NCBI GenBank assembly: GCA_027625915.1
Contig: JANTQA010000019.1
Span: forward strand, 1,455,001-1,519,000
Direction of reading: 5' to 3'
Length of the DNA: 64,000 nt
Origin: Anaeramoeba flamelloides
Taxonomy: Eukaryota > Metamonada > Anaeramoebidae
This document shows, piece after piece, positions 24,326 through 34,831 of this stretch. The position numbers and the translations under genes are program-made. Every line of letters starts with the position of its first letter. The first letter of the stretch is position 1. The notes below the pieces were generated by a model. It was not told where the DNA came from. It did not search any database and was given only the letters and a program-made list of their open reading frames with translations.

Positions 24326-27300
24326 TTAAAGAAAAGTTCTTTTAATCCAATCAATTAAATTTTTTACGTCAAAACCATAATGATCAGTATGATATATTGT
24401 TTCCTCGGCAATTTTGTTTTCAGTGATTGTTTCAAAATCTATAGCATCAATGGCTACTGGCTCTTGTACTTGTCCAAAATATGTTTCTAATTTAATCTTA
24501 CCAAATTCATATTTACGTTTTAATTTGAAAAATGTTCCTTCTTGACTACAATTGTCCAATTAAATTCATTAAGGATATTAGTAAAATAAAAATAAATAAA
24601 AAAAATGTTTAAAAAAGTTAATATTTAAAAAAAATAAACAAAAAATTAATTAAATATAACGTTTTTAATATGTTTTAAAACTCAAAGTTATCAATATAAA
24701 GTGAATAAACCAAAAAAGATATATTTCATTGGTAAATATTCAAAAAACTTTAAATATTTTGTTTGTATTTTGAGCTTGCGATCTAGAAATAAAGTTGTTC
24801 TAAAAAAATGTTATCAAAAAAGTTTTTTATGATCATTCTAAAAATAGGTAAATTGAAGTTTATCAACTGTTTTCTAGAGATTTAATTTTGGAAACTTTTT
24901 TTGTATCACTTTTTTAAAATTATAAAACTATTTAATATATTCATAAATATCAAATATATCAAGTGATGTAGATCTGAAAAATATAGTATCATTTTTTATA
25001 TTTTTTCTAATATTTTTTCTCGAGAAAAATAACAACAATAAAAAAAAAAAATTTAAAAAAATTAAAGAGTAGTAGTGAAAAAAATACCGGGCATGATAAT
25101 AATCCCTGAAAAGATTTTTAATTATTAATATTAGGAAAACAGTTGTGTAATTGCAAATATTTAAAATCAACAACTTTTTATAAACAAACCAAATTTTTTA
25201 TGAAACTATTAATAAACTTACCTAAAGTTCATTAAAGTAAACCTCCATAAAATTTTATTTTTTTTCAAAAAATTAGATCTACTTATGCTATCAAACAATT
25301 ACTTGAGTATTCTATAAACGCCTTACTTTAATGAACTTTTGGTTGGTTTATTACTGAGCATACAAAATTTGGTTAGTTATAAAAAGGATTTGATTTCAAC
25401 AAAAAGGTATTACACATCACTTTTCGTAACATTCACAATTAAAAATCTTTTCAGGGATTATTATCAGGTATGTTATTTTTTTTCACTTCTTTATAAGAAG
25501 AAAAATTGAAAAAAATAAAAATAAAAATTACCGTTCTTCTGGAACTTTAGAATAGAGAAGAACCCTAATTTTTTGGAGTTCTTCATAAGTAATTTCCTTT
25601 CTTTTCTTTTTATGAACATGGGATAAAAGTTGAGATTTGTCTTTCATCATGCCATGGTATTTTCGAATATTTGCCGAATATTTATTAACTTGGCTCTTCA
25701 CTGCGTCATAATCACGATCCAATCTTTCTGAAGTCGAAATCAGTAAATTAAGATCTTAAATGACTTCTTGATGTTCTCTGTTATAAAATTTATATGATTT
25801 TACGATATCCTCATTAAATTTTTCAAAGTCTGTTTTAATTTGTAAAATCTTTTTGGTTTTTAAATTTTTGAGATGTACCAAGATCCTTTTAATTTTCTTA
25901 TCTGGGATTTGCTCCTTTATTTTGTTTCTTTTTCTCAACGAGACAAGAGAAGCTACAATGTCCGTTTTTACAAATTTCTCTTCATCAAATTCCGGTTCCA
26001 AAATGTCAAGAAGTGCAACAACGCCATCCCTGGCTGTAATATAATTTTTTGGTTTCTTTTCTTGGAATTGTTTCATATTGGGTTCTGTGGTAAGCGCGAT
26101 CCTCATCGAGAAGTCTTCTGATCGTGGTAATGGATCATCCAAAATTGGCCCAAATCTCATCAAGTACCCCAGTAATGGATCCGTTTCCAATGGCAATATT
26201 TTCAAAATGTTATTTTTCATTGTTGTGTGAAGGAAGCTAATGTCATTAAGAGTCAAGTTCATCATAAAGTTATTAAAAGACGAGTTTATGTATGGTGTTA
26301 ACCATTCATTAATTTCGATATCCTTGCAATCTGCGATTTCGAATAAGAAATTCGCAAATCTTTCTTGGCGATCCTTGAGCCATGGTGCCATTACACCTAA
26401 ATATTGTTCTTTGGAAGAAACCTCAGATTTCATATTTGATAGTAACTATTTTGTCAATCAAGATATGTTTAGTTTCGGTTTTATTATTTGAGAGTTAATG
26501 AAACAAGAATTGATATTAATCGTCATTGAGAATAAATATTCAATTTTTTTTTAAAGTTGAATTCAAAAAGTAAGGGAATTTATTATCAGGGTGTTCAACA
26601 ATGATTATTTGTGCCCAATTCATAACGGAAAAAAAAAAAAAAGAAAAACAAAAAATAGCAAAACAAAAAGAAAAGAAAAAGAAAAAAAACAGCAAACCAA
26701 AATTGAAATTGATTTTACTTGGGTTATTTTACCGATTAATGTCAAGTTATGTTTCGTTTTTGTGGTAAGATTCATATCAATTATATTAAAAGAAACTGGA
26801 ATGACGATTGCAGGATTGACAAAACGAAGCATAAAAAAGCCACCAATTTTTGAAACAATATCTAAAGGTTCTGATTCAGGGAAATGTTTTAAAATAGATT
26901 GTTTCATTAATGAGCAAATTTTTCTGATCACGATTGGAATATTTTCAAGACTATTATAAATATGTTCCAGAAAACTATCACAAATTTCACCTAATTTGTA
27001 AACACTCTCTTCAAATATCTGTTGCACTTCAGGGTCTTCCATAGCTAACTCGTCTGTCATTCTAATAGGTGTTTCTTCTTTTTTTGGAATATTTTCTTGT
27101 TCGGTTTTGATTGTTTTATTCTCGTTCTTTAATTCTTGTGGCAAGTCATTACCTGCTTGCTCAAGGGGTGGCAATCCGCCAGGTAAATTATTATTTCCAT
27201 TTTCATCAAGTTGTGGTAGTTCGTCCACATCTGGTAAATCACCTATGTCGGGCAACTCGTCTGTGGTGATTATATTTTTAAGTTTTTCTTCTTCTTCTAA

Positions 27301-28260
27301 TCTTTTTTTTTTCTTCTTCCTCTCTTTTTAATCTTTCTTCTTCAAGTTTCTTTTTTGTTTGAAGTGATTTCCAAATTCTTAAAGGTTGGATTTCTAGGTC
27401 TAATTCATCATCTTTGCAGATTTGGGTTAAGGGTTCTAATAAAAGTTCCTGTAAATATTGTTGTACAGAGGCTCTTCTTGTCAAGGCAACTAATAATTTG
27501 GTTAGTGGGGTATTAGTTCGAAGTAGTGTTGCAAAATTTGATATTCCGGCAAAATCATTATCAAAGGCGATCTATAATATTTTCAAGATGCTTTGTTATT
27601 ATTTGGATTTTTTAATTTTTAGGAAATGATTCAAAAAAGTATAAAATTTAAATAAAAAGAAAAGAGAATGTGAAAAATTAAAATAAGATTACTTCAAAAA
27701 TTTCAAAAAGTTTTTTTTCTTCAATTGGATCAAATTGATGATTATTTATTTTAAATAAAATTATTGGATTTATTTTTTCAGAATCCCCCAATTCAATGTG
27801 GTCAATGCTTTGACCAAAATATGATGGATTATTATAAAGAAGTTCTACAAAGGATGAATAAGCCTATAAGAATTGTTAATTATTATTATTTTTTTTTCAA
27901 TTTTATCATAAAATGTAAGATTAGGAAAAAATATATTTTAATAAAGTTGAAAGCTATTTTTAAATAAAAAAAAAAAAAAAAAAAGAAGATAAAAATAAAC
28001 TACTTTACTAGTTGATATTCAATTTCCTTTAATAAATGTTTTTCTTCATTAATTTCATCAGCTTCTTTGTTATCTTCAAGTCTCCAAATTCTTATGGGTT
28101 CATAGAAAGTAAATTCAAAAACTTCCATTTTGATTTTAAGTTCTTTTATTAATGAAAAAAGTTTTCCTGCCTTGTCGGGTAACTTTTTTTTGAACGTTTT
28201 TAAGTTTTTAATATCTCTTTCGTAATTTTCTCCAACTTTAAATTGCTTCTTTCTTTTGGA
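24326..28260 (-). CDS. IQGAP-like RasGAP protein, 5' end unresolved
   Basis: Exons read right to left: up to about 28260-28009, 27863-27693, 27571-26719, 26445-25532, 24545-24326. The product shows an IQGAP-type GAP-related domain: helices ending LFEIFE, NTPLTKLLVALTRR, LLLEPLTQIC..DELDLEI, FMLRFVNPAIVIP and HNLTLIGK, followed by a long helical tail resembling the IQGAP RasGAP C-terminal region (KKKRKEITYEELQK). IQGAP relatives bind Rho-family GTPases and organise actin; catalytic GAP activity is often lost. Splice sites are GT-AG (donors GTAAAG, GTAATC, GTAAAA, GTAATT). Two oddities: a ten-A run near 27310 shifts frame by one base (the 853-base exon joins phase 0 to phase 0, so one base is extra), and an in-frame TAA at 25758-25756 interrupts otherwise clean coding (HQEVI, stop, DLNLLISTSERL). 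An Asp/Pro/Glu-rich linker lies at 27255-27080. Could be a decaying gene. Confidence 0.8.
24546..25531 (-). other. Last intron of the RasGAP gene, with a foldback element
   Basis: 986 bases between CG|GTAATTTT and CAATTGTAG|T. It contains an inverted-repeat element at about 25086-25472, which accounts for much of its extra length. Confidence 0.75.
25086..25472. mobile_element. Foldback transposon inside the RasGAP intron
   Basis: Inverted arms GATAATAATCCCTGAAAAGA (25099) and the same sequence reversed near 25448-25466, with a second inner pair CTAAAGTTCATTAAAGTAA (25222) and TTACTTTAATGAACTTTTGG (25323). Ends are ATACCGGGCATGATA and ATACCTGATA. About 390 bp, no coding frame. Confidence 0.7.
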
Positions 28261-28758
28261 ATAATATATTATAGAATTTTAATATCATTTGTGATTTTAT
28301 TTATGTTTGATCAATAACAAATAAGGAATGTTTTTAAAAATGATTATTATCAATAAAAAATTAGAAATGTTCATTTTTTTTTTATTGATTAGAATTGATT
28401 ATATTTATAATTTAAAATGAATACGAACAGAAAAAGAAATTCTTGATTATTTTTTTTTTTTTTTTTTTTTTGAATGGTTTTTGTTTTTTTTAAAAGAGAT
28501 TAATTGTTAATATATTCCCCCTTTAATCAAATTAGTATTTTTAAAAAAGTTAATTTTTTTGAAAATACAAAATTTTGAGAAGAATGAATATAAAATATAT
28601 AAATGTATTACTTATCCTTTTCAAATTTTTGTAATCATATCTTTTAAATAGCAATTTATTGGTGAAATTTTTATTTATATTTTATTATTTATTTGAAGGT
28701 AACGAATCTAGTTATTAATTAAGATAATTATTTGAATTTACCAATCTATATGACTTAG

Positions 28759-29068
28759 AATCCGGGGATAATGTACTCTTTGCCCAAATCTTAAAATCGA
28801 TTCATAATCAAAAAAAAGCAATATTTAGGAGAGCCAAGTTGTTTTTTTTAAATGATTGGGAAGATCAAGTTAATAGAACCAGAAAGAAGGTAAAGATAAA
28901 AAATGTTTTCATTGATCAAGTTTACCACTCATTATCAAAAATAAAATTTTATTCACCATTTCTCATTTTATTTTTTTTTTGACTCATATTTCGCTTTAGT
29001 ACAGAGAGGGTTGCACACACCCAATGGTAAACAAAAACGTGAGGGCTCTCACTTTTCAAGAACTGTAA
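28759..29068 (+). CDS. Last two exons of an unrecognised gene
   Basis: Exon 28759-28889 follows acceptor TGACTTAG|AA and reads SGDNVLFAQILKSIHNQKKA then IFRRAKLFFLNDWEDQVNRT and RKK, ending at donor AAGAAG|GTAAAG. The second exon, after acceptor TCGCTTTAG, reads YREGCTHPMVNKNVRALTFQ then EL and a TAA at 29066-29068. Phases agree (0/0) and base composition is richer than the surroundings, so this is genuine coding DNA on the plus strand. A possible preceding exon is about 28651-28697 (acceptor AAATAG, donor GAAG|GTAACG), whose hydrophobic reading (NLLVKFLFIF) joins in phase. Earlier exons and a start codon cannot be placed before the RasGAP exon, so the gene may be truncated. I do not recognise the family. 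Confidence 0.6.
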
Positions 29069-29446
29069 ATGTAACATAAAATTTCATAATCCATTTTTAG
29101 AAAAATTAAAGTCCTCTAATCGACCTGAAATACCTAAATATTCCAACTTCAAGACTCATTATTTCTTCATTGCCATTTAAAAAAAAACAATAGATACCTT
29201 TTACTTCTTGAATTGTTTTATTTATTGCTAAAACAATAGCTAATTTTAGTACATTATCACCGGACTCAAATCACATTTTAAAAATTTTTTTGAAATTTAT
29301 TTCGTTAATTTTCAAAAAACAAGTCCCATTCCATTCATTCCTCATCAAATGATAAAACTTTTGTTTTGAAACTGATCAGCTTAAAAAATTTTTTACGAGA
29401 AAAAAATTACACATTACAAAGTTGGTATTTTTGAAAAATATAAACT

Positions 29447-29655
29447 CTTTTTCAAAAATTGTGACTCACCTGAAATAATAAATTGAAAAAAAAAAATTTA
29501 TCCTTTAGTATTCAAGAACAATTAATAACTCAATATGATTTTTAATTCACTTTTCAGTCATTCTAAATCTATAAAAGCCTGATATATTAAAAATTAAAAA
29601 AAAATAAAACCAAAAACTAAAAAAAAGTGAGTCACAATTTTTAAAATGAGCATTA
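29447..29655. mobile_element. Inverted-repeat transposon, AAAAATTGTGACTCAC family
   Basis: About 210 bp between TTTTTCAAAAATTGTGACTC (left) and, reversed, TTTTAAAAATTGTGACTCAC. Interior blocks (ATTCTAAATCTATAAAAGCC) are the reverse of those at 18.6 kb. Confidence 0.65.
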
Positions 29656-30654
29656 CCCATTTTTTATTATTGAACTTTGACTGAAAAAAAGCTGAACAAC
29701 AAGATTTTTTATGAATAATTAAATACATTTTCAAAGACATTACATAGTCTAAATTTTTTTAGTGATTATTTGTCCTTTCAAAGATTTCTTTTTTTTTTCC
29801 ACATGATCTTTTTAAAAAAAAAAAAAAAAGAAAAAGAAAAAAAAAGAAAGAGTAAAAAAAAAATATGCAAAAGAAGAAAAAATGATTCTGATCCAAAAAT
29901 TTGAAAATATTTTTTGTTAAGAATACTGGAATAAACCCTTAAAACAACTCCCATTAACATTATAAAGTGAGTCAAAATTTATGAAAAATAGTTTATGTTT
30001 GAAAAACATAAAGCACTTCTTTTAAAAATTGAAGGAATGCTTTATTGAACAAAATACCCAAAAGAAAAAAAAAAGAAAATAGTACTGACATTGTATCGTA
30101 AGATATATAATAAAAATCAAATATTCGTAACCAATTTGATAGATTTATCTTTGAATAAATGAACTTTTTCAAAATTTGTTTTTTTTTTTGAGATTAAAAT
30201 TAGAAGAATTTAATTTTTTTTTCAAATCGGGGTTTTCAAACTTCCATTCATGGTGTAAAATATATTTATTTTTGTAATGTTTGTACAGAACAAACCAATT
30301 TATTAATTATAAGATTTTTTTTGAATTTACCTTTCTAAATTTCAAAAAAAAAAAAAAAAAAAAACTATTTAAATAATATTTCGATTCGATTTTTTCCAAA
30401 TTCTTAATTTTAATTTATTTTTTGTTTTGTAAATAATTTTTTTACAAGTCAATTTTTTTAAATTTTATTGTTTTATCACACTTAAATCCTTCCAATAAAT
30501 CCTCTTCTTTTGTATTTCTTGCTTTTATTTCTCTTTTTTTTTGTCATTGTACAAATATTTTTTTTTTTTTTTTTTTTAAAAGAAAATCTATCCTACGTAA
30601 TTAACTTGTATAAATTAATTCCAGTATAAAACAGTCTCAATAAATGTATGATTT

Positions 30655-30860
30655 AAGAAAGTACCATAGCGTGCCGTAAAGTGCCTGGGTTTTTTTGTAA
30701 TATTTGAAATAAATCGAAAATTTTTTAAATTTTCTATTTATTTCTTAAATTAAAAAAAGTATAATGATAGTGTCGTAGAGTGTCAAGGTTTTTTTTAATT
30801 CAAAAAAATTTTCGAAATAAATTTAAAACTCAAGAAAACCTAAAGCAAAATGGGGGATTA
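30655..30860 (+). repeat. Hairpin-array element, copy 3
   Basis: Begins with degenerate decamers (AAGTACCATAGCGTGCCGTA, then AAGTGCCTGGG), followed by a hairpin whose arms contain AAATAAATCGAAAATTTTTT and AAATTTTCTATTTATTTCTT. A second decamer run (GTGTCGTAGAGTGTCAAGG) starts another hairpin ending AAAACCTAAAGC. Confidence 0.7.
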
Positions 30861-31026
30861 TTATATTGAATTGCCTCTCTTAAAAATAATAATAAAAAAA
30901 AATAAATAAATAAAGAATTTTTTAATTTACCATGTTAATTTTTTTTACTGTGACGTAACAAACATCAAATTATCAAAAATGTCAAAAATATGTCTAAAAC
31001 CAAACTCTCCATACGAAAACTCACAA

Positions 31027-31029
<3 letters not shown>

Positions 31030-31058
<29 letters not shown>

Positions 31059-31424
31059 CCATTAAAGAGTGGGTACTAAAAGTCCACCTGTTTACCCGAA
31101 TCCCTAATTTGAATTAGAGATATTGTTGAACCAAGTGAGAGCTGGTCATTTCTCCCAAAAATCGGATCCGCTCCATAAATTGAGAGGGATTTTGTTCCAA
31201 TTCCGTTCAGTTTTATAATAGTCAAAAAGATTCAATTCGGTCAAACGATTTCCTCAAAGAATTAGTGGTTCTAAGAAGCATAAACCCGATTTTTAATTAA
31301 ACTTACACCGTGGTGGCTATTTGAGAAAATGGTAAACAATAAGAAATAATGGTTAAGGGAATAGAACCCCGGCCTTCAGATTGTACACTGGGTTGTGTTG
31401 CGACTTGCACATACCGGTTCTCTA
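31030..31424 (-). mobile_element. SINE with tRNA-like head and poly(A) tail
   Basis: On the minus strand the element starts near 31424 (AGAGAACCGGTATGTGCAAG), has an A-box-like TGTGCAAGTCGC (31412-31401), an anticodon-loop-like CTGAAGG that would read GAA (Phe), and a B-box-like GGGTTCTATTCCC (31369-31357). A roughly 300-base non-tRNA body follows, ending CTCTTTAATGG and 29 A residues (T run 31030-31058). This is the standard layout of a pol III transcribed, LINE-mobilised SINE. The 22.4 kb copy shares body and tail. Confidence 0.8.
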
Positions 31425-32204
31425 TATTTTTTATTATTAAAATCTTTGAAATTTTTTTAAAAATTATTTTAAAAACTATTTATTCATCTGAAAGTTAGAG
31501 AATTTATGTGGTTCTATTCAATACACAATTTTAAAGGGAAATAAGTCAAGATTAATTATTGAAATTAAAAAAACAATATTTTGATTCTTTGGTACCAAAA
31601 AAAAAAAAAAAAAAAAAAGGGGGGGTCGGGATTATTATTAGTTTTCTTTTCAAAAAAGAATCCAAATGTAAAGTCTGACTATTATTATAAAATTTTCGAT
31701 TGTGAATTTGTATATTCTTTTTATTAATTATATTTCCCAGGGTTATAGGTATTAATAAACGATAGACACCGTTTTCAAATAAACGAGTTTCGTTTTAAAT
31801 AAGAACTTTTTTGTAATTTTTTGAAATAATATGCAAATAAATAATGTATAATCAAGGAAAATTTGACTAAAGTATGTTGGTGAATGAAATAAAATAAAAT
31901 AAAAATAAAAATAAACTAAATTTATTTTTATAAAATATTTTATTTTCAAACAATAATTTTTATTGTAACAAGATATATCCTTTGTTTTTCTCACCACCAG
32001 AATGATGATTTTTTTCTGAAGATAGGTTGGTTGAAAATTAAATAAAATCAGAAATAAAAAAATGATGAAAAAATGGGCGAATTATAAAAAAATTATTTTC
32101 AAAATTAAAAATCACCCAATCCAAAGTATTGAAAAAAAAAACATCTCTGAAAAGCTCTTTGAAGAAATATATCTTTTTATGTGATCTAATAAAAACTATG
32201 GTTT

Positions 32205-32625
32205 ATTTTTTTTTTATTATTATTATTATTTAAGGGGGGGGGTATTGATCCCTCTTAATTGCCCGAATTCCTAAATTTTTCTGTAGGAATTTAATTAAAG
32301 AATCAAAAATAAGTTTATTACCCACTAAGGCTAATAAGTAGTTTGAATCCTTTTTTATAATAATATTAGAAATATTATTATTATTTAATATATTCGATAT
32401 ATTAATTTTTTTTAATTCAGATATCCAGATTTTGCGATTATTTTCAGAGGCTGGGCAGTTCCATAGAAAATGGTCTAAATCTTCAATAATATCTAAAATT
32501 GTTCATTTTTTTACATAATTCACATAGTTTTGAGTTATTCTTATTCATAGCATAAGAGTACTTGTTAAGGTAATTTGTAAAATTTCTAAGTTTTAAAATT
32601 GAAGTTGAAAACTATGGTTTATCTT
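32205..32625 (-). mobile_element. LINE 3' fragment: C-terminal zinc knuckle and tail
   Basis: On the minus strand this reads NYLNKYSYAMNKNNSKLCEL then CKK, then with a frame break DLDHFLWNCPA and a helical end (DSLIKFLQKNLGIR). The CxxC...HxxxxC knuckle after the reverse transcriptase is typical of many non-LTR retrotransposons. It is followed by a run of C and a TAATAATAATAA tail, the LINE 3' terminus. 5' truncated and frame-broken, so dead. Related to 59105-59462 and 59705-60067. Confidence 0.75.
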
Positions 32626-33445
32626 AAAATATGATAGATTTTTCGATTTGTTATCAATGATCGATCGTTGGAAACAAAAAGTTTTTTTTATTTTTTCTTT
32701 TTGATTTGTAGTTGGATTAGATCGGCTTGATTGTTGAAAAAGATAACTAAAGTTAAACATCTTTCTAGAGGGGGGGGGGCTGTGTGAAACTTAGTTTTGT
32801 TATCAATTTTCGAGAATTGAATATTATTTACTTTAAACTATGAAGTGTAAACGATCTCCAAAAACCAACAATCAAAAAAGAGGATCCAGTTTTAGAAAAA
32901 AGTTCCAAAGAGACACTCAATTTCCAATTTAAATCATTTAAATATATAATTTTGAAAACAACTGTGTTAGTTTTGAGAGGCTGTCTTTTGGCAGTTTTAG
33001 AGATCTTGAAGATTTTTTTTCATTTTTTTCTTTCTCAAACAATTTATTTTTATCAGAAAGAATGTTCCAAAATCCTTACTTTTTCAAATGTAGATGGCTG
33101 TAAAACAACCACAAATTAGATTAAATCGAATTAAATTGATTGTATACTCATAAAAAACGATTTGTTTTAAATTGAATATATTTAACCATTTGGAAAATTG
33201 AAAAAAGAAACAAGTAATTATTTTTTTCAAATTTGATTGTTTTGAAAATTGAGAATGAATTTAAAATTTTTTTTCAATTTGTTTGTGTGACACTGTGTTT
33301 ATGGCTTTTGGATCATTTTTTTTTTGTTTTTTTAGATTTTTTCAAACAAACAAAGTGCCATTTCTCAATGACATTTTTTGTTACAACCCACTTCTCGAGT
33401 ATGGGGCAAATTCCTGCAAAGTAACCCGACCCTTAAGAATGATTT

Positions 33446-34831
33446 TTAGTTTTTAATACCTTTGTTCGATCTGACAAACACAAAGACAATGGCTTGTCTG
33501 TTTTTTTTGGGTGAATTCTTGTTATTGTAAAATGTTTTGAGGCTTGCGTTTTGCTTTTTAACAAAAAAATCCAATTTTGAAACGATTCTTTGTTTAATTA
33601 TACTTGTTTGAAAAGTTCTCTCTTCGGAACTCTTTTTCTGATCCTGTACAAGAAAAAAATCCAAAAGAAAGAGAAAAAAGCAAAATTGGAAACAAATTAT
33701 TCACATACTTTTCTGGTTGTAAATATTCAAGTTTGTGATCACTAAAAAGAGAAATTTCATGTATTGAAAGAGCACATTTTTGACATAACATTAACCATCA
33801 ATCATCACAGTATAATTCGCTGATCGTCTCAACCCCGAGTTTTCCACAAGATTCACAAAAGATTTGAGTGTTTTTTTTCTTTTTTTTTTTTTTACGTTCT
33901 TTTTTTTTTTTTTGTTTGGGTTTGTTTTTGTGATTAATATTTGCAAATAATAAAAAAATAACAAAAAAAAAATTTTTTTTCACAAGTAAATTTGGTTTTC
34001 TCAAAAAAAAAGTACAATTTTTTCTACTTTGAAAAAGTAGAACCAAAAAAAAAAAAAAAAAAAGCTAAAAGAGTATTTTTCTAGTTTAAAAAAATCCTTT
34101 CATGGTTTTGAGGTATTTGCCAACAAAAAAAAATTAAAAAGACGAAAAAATGAAAAAATTGAGAATTACTCTCCTCAATCCTTTTAAGAAATGTAGAGAA
34201 AAATAAAAATTCAATTTTGCATTTTAGACACTTTTAAGAATTATGTATAACTTTTAATTTTTTTTAAAAAGTTTTAACAATAGAAATAAGAGGTAAATGT
34301 AAACCAAACCTTGTTGTTGTAAAGGAAGAACTAAATGCTTGGAGAATAGTCCTATTCTATGAATTTGTTGATTACATATCCCACATAAGGAAGAATTGCA
34401 ATTCAAGCTAAAATATGCTGGTACAAGCTCCTTGTTTGTTTTTAAACAAGAGTCAAAAATACTTGGTGGACTTGTTTGTTTGAGTTTTGTTCAAAATTAA
34501 TAGAAAAAAAATTCAAAAGAAGAAAGAGAAAAACAGATTTATATAATTATTATTGCGAAAAACAAAATAATTAAAACTAAGAAAAAAAAAAAAAGTCAAA
34601 AAGAATATTTTTACCTCTTCGAACAGCTACCCTGAAATGATTTTTAAAAGCTGTTAAGGTATGGATTTGTTTATCACAATTTGGACACATGTACTTATTA
34701 CATGTATAACATTGGATGATACCCAGTACATATTTATTTTGTTTTTCACAATTCTCGCAATATACAGTTTTGTTACTTGGTGGATCACGAATCCTACTAC
34801 ATGGTTCCATTTTTGTTGACTTTTTTTCCAT
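33446..34831 (-). CDS. B-box zinc-finger protein (in-frame TGA in one B-box)
   Basis: At least four exons: 34831-34615, 34417-34310, 33898-33709, then a last exon starting at 33643 or 33637. Exon 1 has a B-box (YCENCEK..CYTCNKYMCPNCDKQIH), exon 2 a degenerate one (NCNSSLCGICNQQIH), exon 3 a third (FCESCGK..LYCDD-stop-WLMLCQKCALSIH). Joins between exons 1, 2 and 3 are in phase; donors are GTAAAA, GTTTGG and GTATGT, and exon 2 uses acceptor TTGTACCAG. B-box proteins of the TRIM type bind zinc and act in protein assembly or ubiquitin transfer. In exon 3 a TGA at 33800-33798 stands exactly where the fourth zinc-ligand Cys is expected. The last exon can end at 33594 or, in another frame, run on to TAA at 33446 (SSEERTFQTSIIKQR). 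Either the gene is decaying or the base is miscalled. Confidence 0.65.

Larger units (their letters stand above)
29069..33445. other. Intergenic, repeat-rich, 4.4 kb
   Basis: No gene seen. Holds an inverted-repeat element (29447-29655), a hairpin-array copy (30655-30860), the best-preserved SINE (31030-31424), a LINE 3' fragment (32205-32625), poly(A)/poly(T) and G runs (31619-31627, 32234-32243, 32770-32779), and AT-rich filler. Confidence 0.7.

Noticed and set aside
25756-25758. TAA or TGA reassigned to an amino acid in this genome
   Set aside because: Sec61, RFC1, PSMD9 and RCC1-BTB end in TAA and Npl4 ends in TGA at the expected family length, so both act as stops.
31340-31424. A functional tRNA gene
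   Set aside because: A and B boxes are present, but acceptor and D stems do not pair properly and the sequence continues into a body with a poly(A) tail, so it is a SINE head.
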